Positions 15,461-29,700 of a stretch of 64,000 nt of DNA are shown here, one piece after another (position 1 is the stretch's first letter; every line of letters begins with the position of its first letter). The DNA lies in NCBI RefSeq assembly GCF_052324685.1, contig NC_135218.1, positions 17,957,479 to 18,021,478 of the forward strand, in the 5' to 3' direction. Origin of the DNA: Brachyhypopomus gauderio (taxonomy: Eukaryota; Chordata; Actinopteri; Gymnotiformes; Hypopomidae). The position numbers were made by a program, and so were the translations under genes. The notes under the pieces were generated by a model, which was not told the DNA's origin, made no database searches, and worked only from the letters and a program-made list of their open reading frames with translations.

Positions 15461-16147
15461 TTTCTCCCTGGTGTGTGGGTCTCTATTTGTGTGCCTGTTT
15501 TTTCAGAAGTTGCAGAGGTGAAATGGCAGGTATCCAACACTGGGAGACCATCTGAAGAACCACCCAGAGAAGGCAGGTCCACCACTGTGGCCAAATTTAT
15601 CACCTCCCGCACACTGGCCGGTCGTGACCGGGTGGGCGGAGCTTTCCCTGACTATTCTTGACGTATGCTAATTACGTCCGCATATTCACCAGCATTCCGG
15701 ACCCGTGGCGTGGAGTCTAAAGAGAGAGGCAGGGGCCCCGAACCAGAGACCCGCGGTCACCGTCCTCAGCCCACCACAGCGGGCTCCACGCCAGCAGGTC
15801 GCGCCGGCCGCATCCGTCAGGCAGGAGGCTTTACGTGAGAGGGGTTCCTTACAGGGCCACACACGGACGCACACACAGACCAGAAAACACCATGTGGAAG
15901 TTCAGCTCTAAGAGAACTGAAGAATCACTCAGAAGAACAAGATGCGTTACAATCATCAGGGGCAGCCTTAGGAACAGACAGCATTCCTTGACCCTGGAAA
16001 ACATGAAGAACTGCTCCGTGTTCTACACAAAGAAAAATTATGGGCTGAAGTCAAACATCTCCAACATGTTCAACCCCAAAACAGAGGAGCCCTGGCAGGC
16101 CAACAGCAAAAGTGACAGGAATTCTTGATCTGGGTCTAGCATCCACT

Positions 16148-16287
<140 letters not shown>

Positions 16288-16695
16288 CATGAAAGGTGCA
16301 CATGGTGCCCACCAGCAGCGTGGGAGTAGTGAGGAAGGCCCAGGGGGCTCCGATAGCCTCAGCAGACAGCCAACGGAGTGACTGATGTCATACGCAGGCT
16401 TGGAGCTTTCTCATGAGTGCAGGACAGATAAGACTCACCCTCAATGGGCCTGCCATCTGTCCATCACACACACACATTCACACAGAGAGAGAGAGAGAAA
16501 AAGACTGCTCACAAAGACTGATATTATACACAGAAACATACTGACAAAGTACAGACACATTGAACACAGACAAACGGATATAAGAAATCATGGCTGCCCA
16601 GAAAGTAGAGACTCTGACAGCACACACTGGAGAAGTATTCTCAAGTATTCTTACCACTACTACGTATTCTGTCTACGTATTCAAGTATATGGTGA

Positions 16696-16730
16696 TGGCA
16701 ATTATTTATTTTTATTATAAATAATTGCCA
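16696..16730. repeat. Perfect 14-bp inverted repeat
   Basis: TGGCAATTATTTAT at 16696-16709 pairs with ATAAATAATTGCCA at 16717-16730 across a 7-base loop. The surroundings are AT-rich. This could be a hairpin or the core of a small palindromic element. Confidence 0.7.
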
Positions 16731-16996
16731 ATAATTTATTATTGTTTATTTATGTTTTACAACAATACTGCTTTGGCAATGATGTAGCCATAAATATGGT
16801 TGTGTCAATAAAATGTACTGAACTGAAGGGAGGGAGGGAGAGAGGGAGGGAGAAAAAGAGAGAGAGGGAGAGAGAGACTAAGAGGGGCGTGGGAAAGGGT
16901 CGGAGATAAGTGAAAATACACCTTCTGACTTTGAAAACAACAACAAATCATGTGACTATAATCATGAGAGTAGACATATTCTTGAACATGTTTAGT

Positions 16997-17141
16997 GTGT
17001 GGAGCTCAGTAGATGAAGTAACTTACTAGTAATCAGAAGGTTGCAGGTTCAAGCCCCATCATTGCCAACATACCACTGTTACAGCCCTGAACTCTTACAC
17101 AATTGTAAGTTGCTTTGGCTAAAAGTATTTGCTAAATGTAC
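16997..17141 (+). mobile_element. tRNA-derived SINE
   Basis: A tRNA-like head begins near GGAGCTCAGTAGATGAAG. A polymerase III B box, GGTTCAAGCCC, lies at 17046-17056. The tail ends in AAGTTGCTTTGGCTAAAAG and TTGCTAAATG, a 3' end shared by many fish tRNA SINEs. There is no coding potential. Confidence 0.75.
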
Positions 17142-18280
17142 ATTTTCATAGTGCTCTGAGCCCTGTACAGATGAGGGAAGGGAAGCTGTCCTATCGGTCA
17201 GTCCTCAGTAGGAGTTTGAGAGTGTTGGTTCCTGCATGCATTACCATTCTCACTGCAATCCCATGATGTCCTGCTGAGGATCTGAATTCCTGGGATTCCT
17301 CTGGCTCTCCTCACAGCGTCTCAGAGGCAAAGAGCCACAACTTCCTGCTCACAGATGGCTGAGACAGGATGAAGTTTGCTCCATGAATCTTCTGTGCTGA
17401 GAATATGACGCAGCTGATAAAGTACCTGAGCCCTAACCATTCATCTTGCTTGTGGTATCTGACAACATTCCTTGGTCGGCAACCTCATCCGTCTGCAAGT
17501 TAACACAACTGGTATATGATCTGCGTTACTTGGACCACCCCAAGTCCTTTTTTTACTTTAGCAGACTTACATTACTACATAGATATTTAGCCAGTCAACA
17601 GTTTTAAAGTCATATAGTTTCCCAGAACCAATCAAGGATAGGTTTCCTAAAAGCACCATAAAACAAAGATAGTCTTTTAATGGTAATAGAACTACCACAC
17701 TGAACACAGTCTCCCATTTAAAATCATCTTAAAACTACGATTATTTTGGAAAACGGGGCCCAGATTGATTCTTCCCTTCCATTGCAGACACCCATGGTGA
17801 ATTAACAAATGTGTAAAGGTAGTGAAGGTAAAATTGAAACTCTTCTAGAAAAAGGCAATAAAAATGTTCAAAGATTCTTGGGATGACTAACAATCAGCTG
17901 TACAACTATCTCCGCCATATGCAGCTTCTGTAATCAAAGTCTTCCACAGGGTTTTTGACACATTCTTTACAAGTCATTACTTCTCAGGCACACAGAGTAA
18001 TGCACGTCTCTTCCTGTCCCTCTCAGTTTACACGCTGTCTACATCAGGGACCTGAGGCCTGCCACCTCCATGCAGCACATCGCAATAAGCAAACAAAGAG
18101 TCTAGTTCAAAATACAGTGAACCAAGGCAGCGTGAACATGCCTGAAACACAAAAACAACTCCAAACAACATGTCAGCAAATCACTCTTATCGCAACAGTC
18201 ATATGTTCATATGTTCTGGATCACACCGTTAAACTGACCACCATTTCCATTGTGATAATTTCCCAACATGACGGCAATGA
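17142..18280. other. Intergenic, no gene seen
   Basis: Unique sequence between the SINE and the next minisatellite. I see no exon, RNA gene or named repeat. Confidence 0.5.
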
Positions 18281-18282
18281 GT

Positions 18283-18880
18283 GAGGGAGGGAATGGGAGC
18301 AAGTGAGGGTGGGAGGGAGCGAGTGAGGGCTGAGAAAGTGAGGGAGGGAGGGAGGGAGGGAGGGAGCAAGTGAGTGAGGGAGGGAGTGGATGTGTGAGGG
18401 CTGAGAGAGAGAGGGAGGGAGGGAGGGAGGGAGGGAGGGAGCAAGTGAGCGAGAGAGTGAGGGAGGGAGTGGATGTGTGAGGGCTGAGAGAGAGAGGGAG
18501 GGAGGGAGCAAGTGAGCGAGGGCAGAGAAAGGGAGTGAGGGAGTGAGTGAGTGAGTGAGAGCTGAGAGAGGGAGGGAGAGAGCGAGTGAGCGAGGGCAGA
18601 GAAAGGGAGCGAGGGAGGGAGTGAGTGAGCGAGGGCTGAGAGAGGGAGGAAGGGAGCGAGTGAGCGAGGGCTGAGAGAGGGAGCGAGAGAGGGAGTGAGT
18701 GAGTGAGTGAGTGAGTGAGTGAGCAAGGTCTGAGAGGGAGTAAGGGAGAGAGGGAGGGAGGGAGTGAGCGAGTGCCTGGAGAGGGAGGGAGGGATGGAGG
18801 GAAAGAGCCAAAGGGAGGGAGCAGGGGAACAAGAGAGGGAGTAGAGGAGGGAGCGACAGAGTGAGAGAGGCAGCAAGGGC
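18283..18880. repeat. GAGGGAGT-type purine minisatellite
   Basis: Variable units are built from GAGTGAGG, GAGGGAGG and GCGAGGGCTGAGA, with runs of GTGA (18696-18722). Serine, leucine and proline frames on the minus strand are repeat artefacts. Confidence 0.93.
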
Positions 18881-19249
18881 CCGAGTGCGAGAGCCAGCCT
18901 GCCACGGGGATCAGAGAGGCCATGCTGATTTATGGCCCAGCTCCTGTGACTACCGACTACCCTCTCATCTTCCCCCAAGGCCACTCACCACTTTATGATG
19001 GACATAATGAAGGCTTTACTGAGCTATTAGACTAAAAGAGACATCAACATTAAAACTGCCTAAGAACCACTGGTATGCTTTTGTTACACTATACAGCTCC
19101 AGGGGAATTTGAAGAGAGTTATGAACTAAGAGAGCTATTAAACAGCGACTACGCGAAGAGGTAACTTTAACAAGACAAATAAAACCCAAAAAAGAACATT
19201 TTGTCTTCTAAATAACTCACCAAGTAAATTCACCAACTGCTGCCACTTT

Positions 19250-19945
19250 ACACATCACTGCCCCTCCACACTACTCCTTCTGACTACTACTGCTCCTCCA
19301 CACTACTACTGCCCCTCCACACTACTCCTTCTGACTACTACTGCCCCTCCACACTACTACTGCCCCTCTACACGACTCATACTGACTACTACTGCCCCTC
19401 CACACTACTCCTTCTGACTACTACTGCTCCTCCACACTACTACTGCCCCTCCACACTCCTCCTACTGACTACTACTGCCCCTCCACAATACTACTGCCCC
19501 TCTACACGACTCATACTGACTACTACTGCCCCTCCACACTACTCCTTCTGACTACTACTGCCCCTCCACACTACTACTGCCCCTCTACACGACTCATACT
19601 GACTACTACTGCCCCTCCACACTACTCCTACTGACTACTACTGCCCCTCCACAATACTACTGCCCCTCTACACGACTCATACTGACTACTACTGCCCCTC
19701 CACACTACTCCTTCTGACTACTACTGCTCCTCCACACCCCTACTGCCCCTCCACACTACTCCTACTGACTACTACTGCCCCTCCACACTACTCCTTCTGA
19801 CTACTACTGCCCCTCCACAATACTACTGCCCCTCTACACGACTCATACTGACTACTACTGCCCCTCCACACTACTCCTACTGACTACTACTGCCCCTCCA
19901 CACTACTACTGCCCCTCCACACTCCTCCTACTGACTACTGTGTAA
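19250..19945. repeat. ACTACTGCCCCTCCAC minisatellite with 83-bp higher-order spacing
   Basis: Basic words are CTACTACTGCCCCTCCACA and ACTCCTTCTGA. The rarer marker CACGACTCAT recurs at 19371, 19505, 19588, 19671 and 19837. The steps of 83, 83 and 166 bp (and one of 134) show a higher-order unit of 83 bp. Confidence 0.92.
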
Positions 19946-21950
19946 CTCCCTCCCTGAGCAAGAATGTAAACAGGTAGTGTGCCCCCTCCCCCAGGATCCG
20001 ATGTGCCCGTGCAGATGCGTACGTTTCCTCCGCTGCCCCATGCGACTCCTTCCACATTCCTCCAAACAACTGCACTTCCTTTCCACGGTTCCCGTGTAGG
20101 GCAAACAAGCGTCCAGAGTGGGGTCACAGCCACTTAGCTGGGAGGAATTCTCACTAGTGTTAGCTGATTAAGATAAGGCTGGCAGACTTGCATAGTCTTA
20201 CCATCACCCGCTGACAGGTGACTGACACTCCGTCACGACATGATTGGTTTGTGCAGCATGCAAAGGTCTGGTACACGCATCAGCAGACCATGCATGAGGA
20301 CCAGGGAACCGGCATGGCTGCAAGCAAGTCTGTTAACGATTAAAGAGGAATTTGTGGCGCAAGGATTCAGGAACGACGACTATTTCCCCTCCCAAAAATG
20401 CGTCTGTGCATCTCAAACGTTCACACAGTCGGTCAAAGTCGCAAAGTTCTCGTTTGAGATGCATTTCTGGCTGGGTTACCGTGAAGAGTTCCCCCTTGGA
20501 TAAAACATTTGCCAAACTAAAAGCGGCCCAGAGAGACCACTGGCAGTGAAGAACTTTGAATCCTAGAGAGACCAAAGACAGCCGTTATCAGATGGATTGA
20601 ATGTGAATAGGCGCCTAACGCCTGGCCCTGGGAAACAGCTATTGATTCACAAATGAGCGTGTTCAAGTGCTCAAGCTTCATCTGTTCCTTTAGTCATTGC
20701 TGCAAACCATGCAGAGTAGGATCCACACGTCCACTCATCCCCCCAACCAATCCACCACCGTCATACACAAACCTGTGAAACAGAGCATGGAGCTTCCTGC
20801 TACCAGTGTTGAAGGTTTCTGTATTAGGACCTACGCACGCAAACGCAGGTGTAAGTGTGAACCAGGCTAGTGTTGGCCAGCAGGGGAGCATGCCAACAGT
20901 CACAGGACAATACAGTTTAATTAAGGTCAGTTTCCAATTGGTTGCTTTCATTCATAGTCGAAAGAGACGGGGGGGATACACTTTAACATAACAGTGGCTA
21001 CTGCTATAGGTTACCATTGGTCAAAGCTTACAGTCAGATCAGATATGTCCTGTGGTGTTCTCAAAATGACCTGGGGAGAGGGAAACTGCTCTCTGCCATG
21101 GGGAACGTGTGTTAGAAAGCCTTTCTGATTTAAACGGTTCTTCAGGTCACAAGAGAATCCATGATAGTGCTTATGAGGAAATTTCCTCAAGCTGTACTGA
21201 TATACATCTTTATCACATTACCGACAGACGCCAAGGACAGGACGAGGTGAAAGCTAGCTCAGTTTTCTCCACACTCCCCCCATCACATACCACCACCAAC
21301 ACCAGCACATATGTCATGCTGTGGCCTGCCCTTACTGAGCTCAGATCAGATAGTAGACGTTCCCATAACCACTACAAGCTTCTCGCATGATACAAAACAG
21401 CATCAAGCACCAATTCAATACACAAGGAAGCTGTGTGGGTTTTGGGTCGAGACCTGTCTCGAGCAAGACCTGAAAAGTGACAGAATGTGATCCAGTATGA
21501 TCCAGTACGTTATCTCAGCACTGTAAGATGGAATTGAAGTGTTCAAACCTCGTACATGTTATACCAACGGTCAGTGAAATGCCAAAAGTGCCTGCAACAC
21601 TCAGATTAGAGGTGACCACAAGACGCTTGCTTACTGATGCATGAACGACGTCCCCCTGGACTTACAGATAAGAGAATGCAACCATAATGGGGTCAAAAGG
21701 GACCGGACAGGAGAGGAACACTCTGAAAGAGTGGAACAGGTTGCTGGCACATCTTTAGTTCTGAGGATCAACGGCGTCTCCCTGAGCACAAATGCACTCT
21801 CTCTGAATCATGCCGATAAGACAACCCCGCCTCTGTCTCCAGAGCACTCGAGCCACCACGGAGAAGGCATCTGGAGCCGTGTGGAACAACACTAGATGAG
21901 TCCACCCTTACCCCCACCCCTACTCACATCCTCATTTAGCACCAATAAAC
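19946..21950. other. Intergenic, no gene seen
   Basis: Unique sequence. Several frames of 60-90 codons exist but none has a recognisable domain or plausible splice structure. Confidence 0.5.
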
Positions 21951-21954
21951 AATG

Positions 21955-21956
<2 letters not shown>

Positions 21957-22039
<83 letters not shown>
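21957..22039. repeat. Perfect (AC)n microsatellite, about 41 units
   Basis: An uninterrupted dinucleotide tract of about 83 bases. Confidence 0.97.
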
Positions 22040-22041
<2 letters not shown>

Positions 22042-22394
22042 CTGGAACCAGGGCTGGGATGCTTGGCCCGAGGCCTACCACCCCCCGGAGGCCTGGTCGA
22101 GCTGTGGAACAAACGCTGCGGGCGCGTGCGCCGTGTGCACGACTGCAACAATCGTGGGAAAGCACTTATCACTGGCCTCTTATCTCGGCGAGGAATGTCA
22201 GGCCGCCATCCACGAGCAGATACGCACCACATCACTTCCACTGCTGTGAGTGCAGTCTGCAGAGAGATGAAGAGGAGAGAATGTGACAGGGAGAGAAAGG
22301 AGAAACTATTTATAGGAAAGATAGAAAAAAATGAACTGTTTTGTTACACAGACAAACGTTTCTGCGATTTTGACAGCAAGCAAAGAGGCAGGCA

Positions 22395-22830
22395 CACTTG
22401 AGGGAGGCACACGTGAGGGAGGCACACTTGAGGGAGGCACACGTGAGGGGGGCACACGTAGAGGGGGGCACACGTAGAGGGGGGCACACGTAGAGGGGGG
22501 CACACATAGAGGGGGGCACACGTAGAGGGGGGCACACGTAGAGGGGGGCACACGTAGAGGGGGGCACACGTAGAGGGGGGCACACGTAGAGGGGGGCACA
22601 CGTAGAGGGGGGCACATGTAGAGGGGGGCACACGTAGAGGGGGGCACACGTAGAGGGGGGGGCACACGTAGAGGGGGGCACACGTAGAGGGAGGCACACG
22701 TAGAGGGAGGCACACGTGAGGGAGGCACACGTGAGGGAGGCACACGTAGAGGGGGTGCACGTGAGGGAGGCACACGTGAGGGAGGCACACGTAGAGGGGG
22801 GTGCACGTGAGGGAGGCACACGTGAGGGTC
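22395..22830. repeat. 16-bp minisatellite CACACGTAGAGGGGGG
   Basis: The central block is a nearly perfect array of CACACGTAGAGGGGGG. The edges carry variants lacking TA (CACGTGAGGGAGG). Each unit has a six-G run and a CACGT motif. Because 16 is not a multiple of 3, all frames of the minus strand cycle through the same 16-residue pattern. Confidence 0.95.
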
Positions 22831-23785
22831 CATTCACGTACCGTGAACTAACGTGGACTGTATGCACATTTTGTACACAAATGTAGTATACTGCACTCTG
22901 CAAAAAAAGCACACCTGTATCACGTTTACAGTTCAGCTTACATGACTGCTTTATAAAGTAACTGAGAATTTGCAATAGATATGTAGTTTCATCTCATACT
23001 TGGGAGTGCACTTTCTAAAAAATTTACCCTTTTAAGTAATCACAGTGCATCACTGATAAGCCAGAACTTGACAGGAAACTTGAACAGGGCACAGCATCAG
23101 CCTGGAGTGAGAAAACCCTGGAGGAGAAGACACCACAGAACACCACAGAACAGCGATGATGCTGCAAGCGTCCGGCTAGTGATAGGAGGCTGTTCGTTTT
23201 GGCCCAAGTCCTCCAATAGCCCAGTGTACCTCTGACCTCACTTCCCTTCCCAGGGTTGTGCATTTTCTGGCATCGTGCTGCTCTGTGCAGCGCAGCCATG
23301 GACTTTAGCAGGACCTCTATCCCCCCCCCCACCTCTCCGCTGTGTAAACACAAAGTCTCTCCCCCCTGTCCTAACCCTTGTTTCTCGTGCAGGGAAAAGA
23401 CCATCTCTCGGACTGCCATTCTCCCTTTTCCATTGTAGATGACGGTTCTGGTCATTATTCTAAAAGAGTGTCCAGACCACGATTAATTGCGCTCAGATCA
23501 GTCAAGGAAGCAGCTTTTTCTGCCATGCAGTTTGGTCACTTCACCACACTGCTGCTTTTTCCTCTCTTGAAAACATTCTCAGTAATCACAGCTGACCCTC
23601 TACAATTTCACACAATTACATCCTTTTCCATTTGACAACATTTGTTTTACAACCAGCCCGATATCAACCACCTTTGTTCTGAAAGTGAAATAACGACATT
23701 GTACTACGTGCGAGCGATGGTGTGACTGCATGTGCAAAGAGTACAGAGGTGTGTTGTTTTAGGCAGCGGTGTGTTATCATCCACG
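22831..23785. other. Intergenic, no gene seen
   Basis: Unique sequence between two tandem arrays. No supported gene. Confidence 0.5.
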
Positions 23786-23789
23786 TAGC

Positions 23790-26700
23790 CTATGGAAGGG
23801 AGTGGACCTGTGTTGTGCTGTGCTGTGTGAAGGGAGAGGACCTGTGGTGTGTTGTGTGAAGGGAGTGGACCTGTGTTGTGCTGTGCTGTGTGAAGGGAGT
23901 GGACACGTGTTGTGTTGTGTGAAGGGAGTGAGCCTGTGTTGTGCTGTGCTGTGTGAAGGGAGTGGACCTGTGTTGTGCTGTGCTGTGTGAAGGGAGTGGA
24001 CCTGTGTTGTGCTGTGTGAAGGGAGAGGACCTGTGTTGTGCTGTGCTGTGTGAAGGGAGTGGACCTGTGTTGTGCTGTGCTATGTGAAGGGAGTGGACCT
24101 GTGTTGTGCTGTGTGAAGGGAGTGGACCTGTGTTGTGCTGTGTGAAGGGAGTGGACCTGTGTTGTGTTGTGTGAAGGGAGTGGACCTGTGTTGTGTTGTG
24201 TGAAGGGAGTGGACCTGTGTTGTGCTGTGTGAAGGGAGAGGACCTGTGTTGTGTGAAGGGAGTGGACCTGTGTTGTGCTGTGTGAAGAGAGAGGACCTGT
24301 GTTATGCTGTGCTGTGTGAAGGGAGAGGGCCTGTGTTGTGTTGTGTGAAGGGAGTGGACCTGTGTTGTGTGAAGGGAGTGGACCTGTGTTGTGCCGTGCT
24401 GTGTGAAGGGAGTGGACCTGTGTTGTGCTGTGTGAAGGGAGTGGACCTGTGTTGTGTTGTGCTGTGTGAATGGAGTGGACCTGTGTTGTGCTGTGTGACG
24501 GGAGTGGACCTGTGTTGTGTGAAGGGAGTGGACCTGTGTTGTGCTGTGCTGTGTGAAGGGAGTGGACCTGTGTTGTGCTGTGTGAAGGGAGTGGACCTGT
24601 GTTGAGCTGTGTGAGGGGAGTGGACCTGTGTTGTGCTGTGCTGTGTGAAGGGAGTGGACCTGTGTTGTGCTGTGCTGTGTGAAGGGAGTGGACCTGTGTT
24701 GTGCTGTGTGAAGGGAGTGGACCTGTGTTGTGCTGTGCTGTGTGAAGGGAGTGGACCTGTGTTGTGCTGTGCTATGTGAAGGGAGTGGACCTGTGTTGTG
24801 CTGTGTGAAGGGAGTGGACCTGTGTTGTGCTGTGTGAAGGGAGTGGACCTGTGTTGTGCTGTGTGAAGGGAGTGGACCTGTGTTGTGTTGTGTGAAGGGA
24901 GTGGACCTGTATTGTGTTGTGTGAAGGGAGTGGACCTGTGTTGTGCTGTGTGAAGAGAGAGGACCTGTGTTATGCTGTGCTGTGTGAAGGGAGAGGGCCT
25001 GTGTTGTGTTGTGTGAAGGGAGTGGACCTGTGTTGTGCTGTGTGAAGGGAGTGGACCTGTGTTGTGCTGTGTGAAGGGAGTGGACCTGTGTTGTGCTGTG
25101 TGAAGGGAGTGGACCTGTGTTGTGTTGTGTGAAGGGAGTGGACCTGTGTTGTGTTGTGCTGTGTGAAGGGAGTGGACCTCTGTTGTGTTGTGTGAATGGA
25201 GTGGACCTGTGTTGTGCTGTGTGACGGGAGTGGACCTGTGTTGTGTGAAGGGAGTGGACCTGTGTTGTGTGAAGGGAGTGGACCTGTGTTGTGTGAAGGG
25301 AGTGGACCTGTGTTGTGTGAAGGGAGTGGACCTGTGTTGTGCTGTGTGAAGGGAGTGGACCTGTGTTGTGCTGTGTGAAGGGAGTGGACCTGTGTTGTGC
25401 TGTGTGAAGGGAGAGGACCTGTGTTGTGTTGTGTTGTGCTGTGTGAATGGAGTGGACCTGTGTTGTGCTGTGTGACGGGAGTGGACCTGTGTTGTGTGAA
25501 GGGAGTGGACCTGTGTTGTGCTGTGCTGTGTGAAGGGAGTGGACCTGTGTTGTGCTGTGCTGTGTGAAGGGAGTGGACCTGTGTTGTGCTGTGCTGTGTG
25601 AAGGGAGTGGACCTGTGTTGTGCTGTGTGAAGGGAGTGGACCTGTGTTGTGCTGTGCTGTGTGAAGGGAGTGGACCTGTGTTGTGCTGTGCTATGTGAAG
25701 GGAGTGGACCTGTGTTGTGCTGTGTGAAGGGAGTGGACCTGTGTTGTGCTGTGTGAAGGGAGTGGACCTGTGTTGTGTTGTGTGAAGGGAGTGGACCTGT
25801 ATTGTGTTGTGTGAAGGGAGTGGACCTGTGTTGTGCTGTGTGAAGAGAGAGGACCTGTGTTATGCTGTGCTGTGTGAAGGGAGAGGGCCTGTGTTGTGTT
25901 GTGTGAAGGGAGTGGACCTGTGTTGTGCTGTGTGAAGGGAGTGGACCTGTGTTGTGCTGTGTGAAGGGAGTGGACCTGTGTTGTGCTGTGTGAAGGGAGT
26001 GGACCTGTGTTGTGTTGTGTGAAGGGAGTGGACCTGTGTTGTGTTGTGCTGTGTGAAGGGAGTGGACCTCTGTTGTGTTGTGTGAATGGAGTGGACCTGT
26101 GTTGTGCTGTGTGACGGGAGTGGACCTGTGTTGTGTGAAGGGAGTGGACCTGTGTTGTGTGAAGGGAGTGGACCTGTGTTGTGTGAAGGGAGTGGACCTG
26201 TGTTGTGCTGTGTGAAGGGAGTGGACCTGTGTTGTGCTGTGTGAAGGGAGAGGACCTGTGTTGTGTTGTGTTGTGCTGTGTGAATGGAGTGGACCTGTGT
26301 TGTGCTGTGTGACGGGAGTGGACCTGTGTTGTGTGAAGGGAGTGGACCTGTGTTGTGCTGTGCTGTGTGAAGGGAGTGGACCTGTGTTGTGCTGTGTGAA
26401 GGGAGTGGACCTGTGTTGTGCTGTGCTGTGTGAAGGGAGTGGACCTGTATTGTGCTGTGTGAAGGGAGTGGACCTGTATTGTGCTGTGTGAAGGGAGTGG
26501 ACCTGTGTTGTGTTGTGTGAAGGGAGTGGACCTGTGTTGTGCTGTGCTGTGTGAAGGGAGAGGACCTGTGTTGTGTTAAGGGAGTGGACCTGTATTGTGT
26601 TGTGTGAAGAGAGTGGACCTGTGTTGCGCTGTGTAAAGGGAGAGGACCTGTGTTGTGTTGTGTGAAGGGAGTGGACCTGTGTTGTGCTGTGTGAAGAGAG

Positions 26701-29700
26701 AGGACCTGTGTTGTGCTGTGTGAAGGGAGTGGACCTGTGTTGTGCTGTGTGAAGGGAGAGGACCTGTGTTATGCTGTGTGAAGGGAGAGGACCTGTGTTA
26801 TGCTGTGCTGTGTGAAGAGAGAGGACCTGTGTTGTGTTGTGTGAAGGGAGTGGACCTGTGTTGTGTTGTGCTGTGTGAAGGGAGTGGACCTGTGTTGTGT
26901 TGTGTTGTGCTGTGTGAATGGAGTGGACCTGTGTTGTGTGAAGGGAGTGGACCTGTGTTGTGCTGTGTGAAAGGAGTGGACCTGTGTTGTGCTGTGTGAA
27001 GGGAGTGGACCTGTGTTGTGCTGTGTGAAGGGAGAGGACCTGTGTTGTGCTGTGTGAAGGGAGAGGACCTGTGTTGTGTTGTGTGAAGGGAGTGGACCTG
27101 TGTTGTGCTGTGTGAAGGGAGTGGACCTGTGTTGTGCTGTGTGAAGGGAGTGGACCTGTGTTGTGCTGTGTGAAGGGAGAGGACCTGTGTTGTGTTGTGT
27201 TGTGCTGTGTGAATGGAGTGGACCTGTGTTGTGCTGTGTGACGGGAGTGGACCTGTGTTGTGTGAAGGGAGTGGACCTGTGTTGTGCTGTGCTGTGTGAA
27301 GGGAGTGGACCTGTGTTGTGCTGTGTGAAGGGAGTGGACCTGTGTTGTGCTGTGTGAAGGGAGTGGACCTGTATTGTGCTGTGTGAAGGGAGTGGACCTG
27401 TGTTGTGTTGTGTGAAGGGAGTGGACCTGTGTTGTGCTGTGCTGTGTGAAGGGAGAGGACCTGTGTTGTGTTAAGGGAGTGGACCTGTATTGTGTTGTGT
27501 GAAGAAAGTGGACCTGTGTTGCGCTGTGTAAAGGGAGAGGACCTGTGTTGTGTTGTGTGAAGGGAGTGGACCTGTGTTATACTGTGTGAAGAGAGAGGAC
27601 CTGTGTTGTGCTGTGTGAAGGGAGTGGACCTGTGTTGTGCTGTGTGAAGGGAGAGGACCTGTGTTGTGCTGTGTGAAGGGAGTGGACCTGTGTTGTGTTG
27701 TGCTGTGTGAAGGGAGTGGACCTGTGTTGTGTTGTGTTGTGCTGTGTGAATGGAGTGGACCTGTGTTGTGTGAAGGGAGTGGACCTGTGTTGTGCTGTGT
27801 GAAGGGAGTGGACCTGTGTTGTGCTGTGTGAAGGGAGTGGATCTGTGTTGTGCTGTGTGAAGGGAGTGGATCTGTGTTGTGCTGTGTGAAGGGAGAGGAC
27901 CTGTGTTGTGCTGTGTGAAGGGAGAGGACCTGTGTTGTGTTGTGTGAAGGGAGTGGACCTGTGTTGTGCTGTGTGAAGGGAGTGGACCTGTGTTGTGCTG
28001 TGTGAAGGGAGTGGACCTGTGTTGTGTTGTGTGAAGGGAGTGGACCTGTGTTGTGTTGTGTGAAGGGAGTGGACCTGTGTTGTGTTGTGCTGTGTGAAGG
28101 GAGTGGACCTCTGTTGTGTTGTGTGAATGGAGTGGACCTGTGTTATGCTGTGTGACGGGAGTGGACCTGTGTTGTGTGAAGGGAGTGGACCTGTGTTATA
28201 CTGTGTGAAGAGAGAGGACCTGTGTTGTGCTGTGTGAAGGGAGTGGACCTGTGTTGTGCTGTGTGAAGGGAGAGGACCTGTGTTGTGCTGTGTGAAGGGA
28301 GAGGACCTGTGTTGTGCTGTGTGAAGGGAGTGGACCTGTGTTGTGTTGTGCTGTGTGAAGGGAGTGGACCTGTGTTGTGTTGTGCTGTGTGAAGGGAGTG
28401 GACCTGTGTTGTGTTGTGTTGTGCTGTGTGAATGGAGTGGACCTGTGTTGTGTGAAGGGAGTGGACCTGTGTTGTGCTGTGTGAAGGGAGTGGACCTGTG
28501 TTGTGCTGTGTGAAGGGAGTGGACCTGTGTTGTGCTGTGTGAAGGGAGTGGATCTGTGTTGTGCTGTGTGAAGGGAGAGGACCTGTGTTGTGTTGTGTGA
28601 AGGGAGTGGACCTGTGTTGTGCTGTGTGAAGGGAGTGGACCTGTGTTGTGCTGTGCTGTGTGAAGGGAGAGGACCTGTGTTGTGTTGTGTGAAGGCAGTG
28701 GACCTGTGTTGTGTTGTGTGAAGGGAGAGGACCTGTGTTGTGCTGTGTAAAGGGAGAGGACCTGTGTTGTGCTGTGTAAAGGGAGAGGACCTGTGTTGTG
28801 CTGTGTAAAGGGAGAGGACCTGTGTTGTGTTGTGTGAAGGGAGTGGACCTGTGTTGTGCTGTGTGAAGAGAGAGGACCTGTGTTGTGCTGTGTGAAGGGA
28901 GTGGACCTGTGTTGTGCTGTGTGAAGGGAGAGGACCTGTGTTATGCTGTGCTGTGTGAAGGGAGAGGACCTGTGTTGTGTTGTGTGAAGGGAGTGGACCT
29001 GTGTTGTGTTGTGTGAAGGGAGTGGACCTGTGTTGTGTTGTGTTGTGCTGTGTGAATGGAGTGGACCTGTGTTGTGCTATGTGACGGGAGTGGACCTGTG
29101 TTGTGTGAAGGGAGTGGATCTGTGTTGTGCTGTGTGAAGGGAGAGGACCTGTGTTGTGTTGTGTGAAGGGAGTGGACCTGTGTTGTGCTGTGTGAAGGGA
29201 GAGGACCTGTGTTGTGTTGTGTGAAGGGAGTGGACCTGTGTTGTGTTGTGCTGTGTGAAGGGAGTGGACCTGTGTTGTGTTGTGTTGTGTGAATGGAGTG
29301 GACCTGTGTTGTGCTGTGTGACGGGAGTGGACCTGTGTTGTGTGAAGGGAGTGGACCTGTGTTGTGCTGTGTGAAGGGAGTGGACCCGTGTTGTGCTGTG
29401 TGAAGGGAGAGGACCTGTGTTGTGCTGTGTGAAGGGAGAGGACCTGTGTTGTGTTGTGTGAAGGGAGTGGACCTGTGTTGTGCTGTGTGAAGAGAGAGGA
29501 CCTGTGTTGTGTTGTGTGAAGGGAGTGGACCTGTGTTGTGCTGTGTGAAGGGAGAGGACCTGTGTTGTGTTGTGTGAAGGGAGTGGACCTGTGTTGTGCT
29601 GTGTGAAGGGAGAGGACCTGTGTTGTGTTAAGGGAGTGGACCTGTATTGTGTTGTGTGAAGAGAGTGGACCTGTGTTGTGCTGTGTAAAGGGAGAGGACC

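Noticed and set aside
22306-22975. Cys/Pro/Val frames of about 150-220 codons
   Set aside because: Product of the 16-bp minisatellite.
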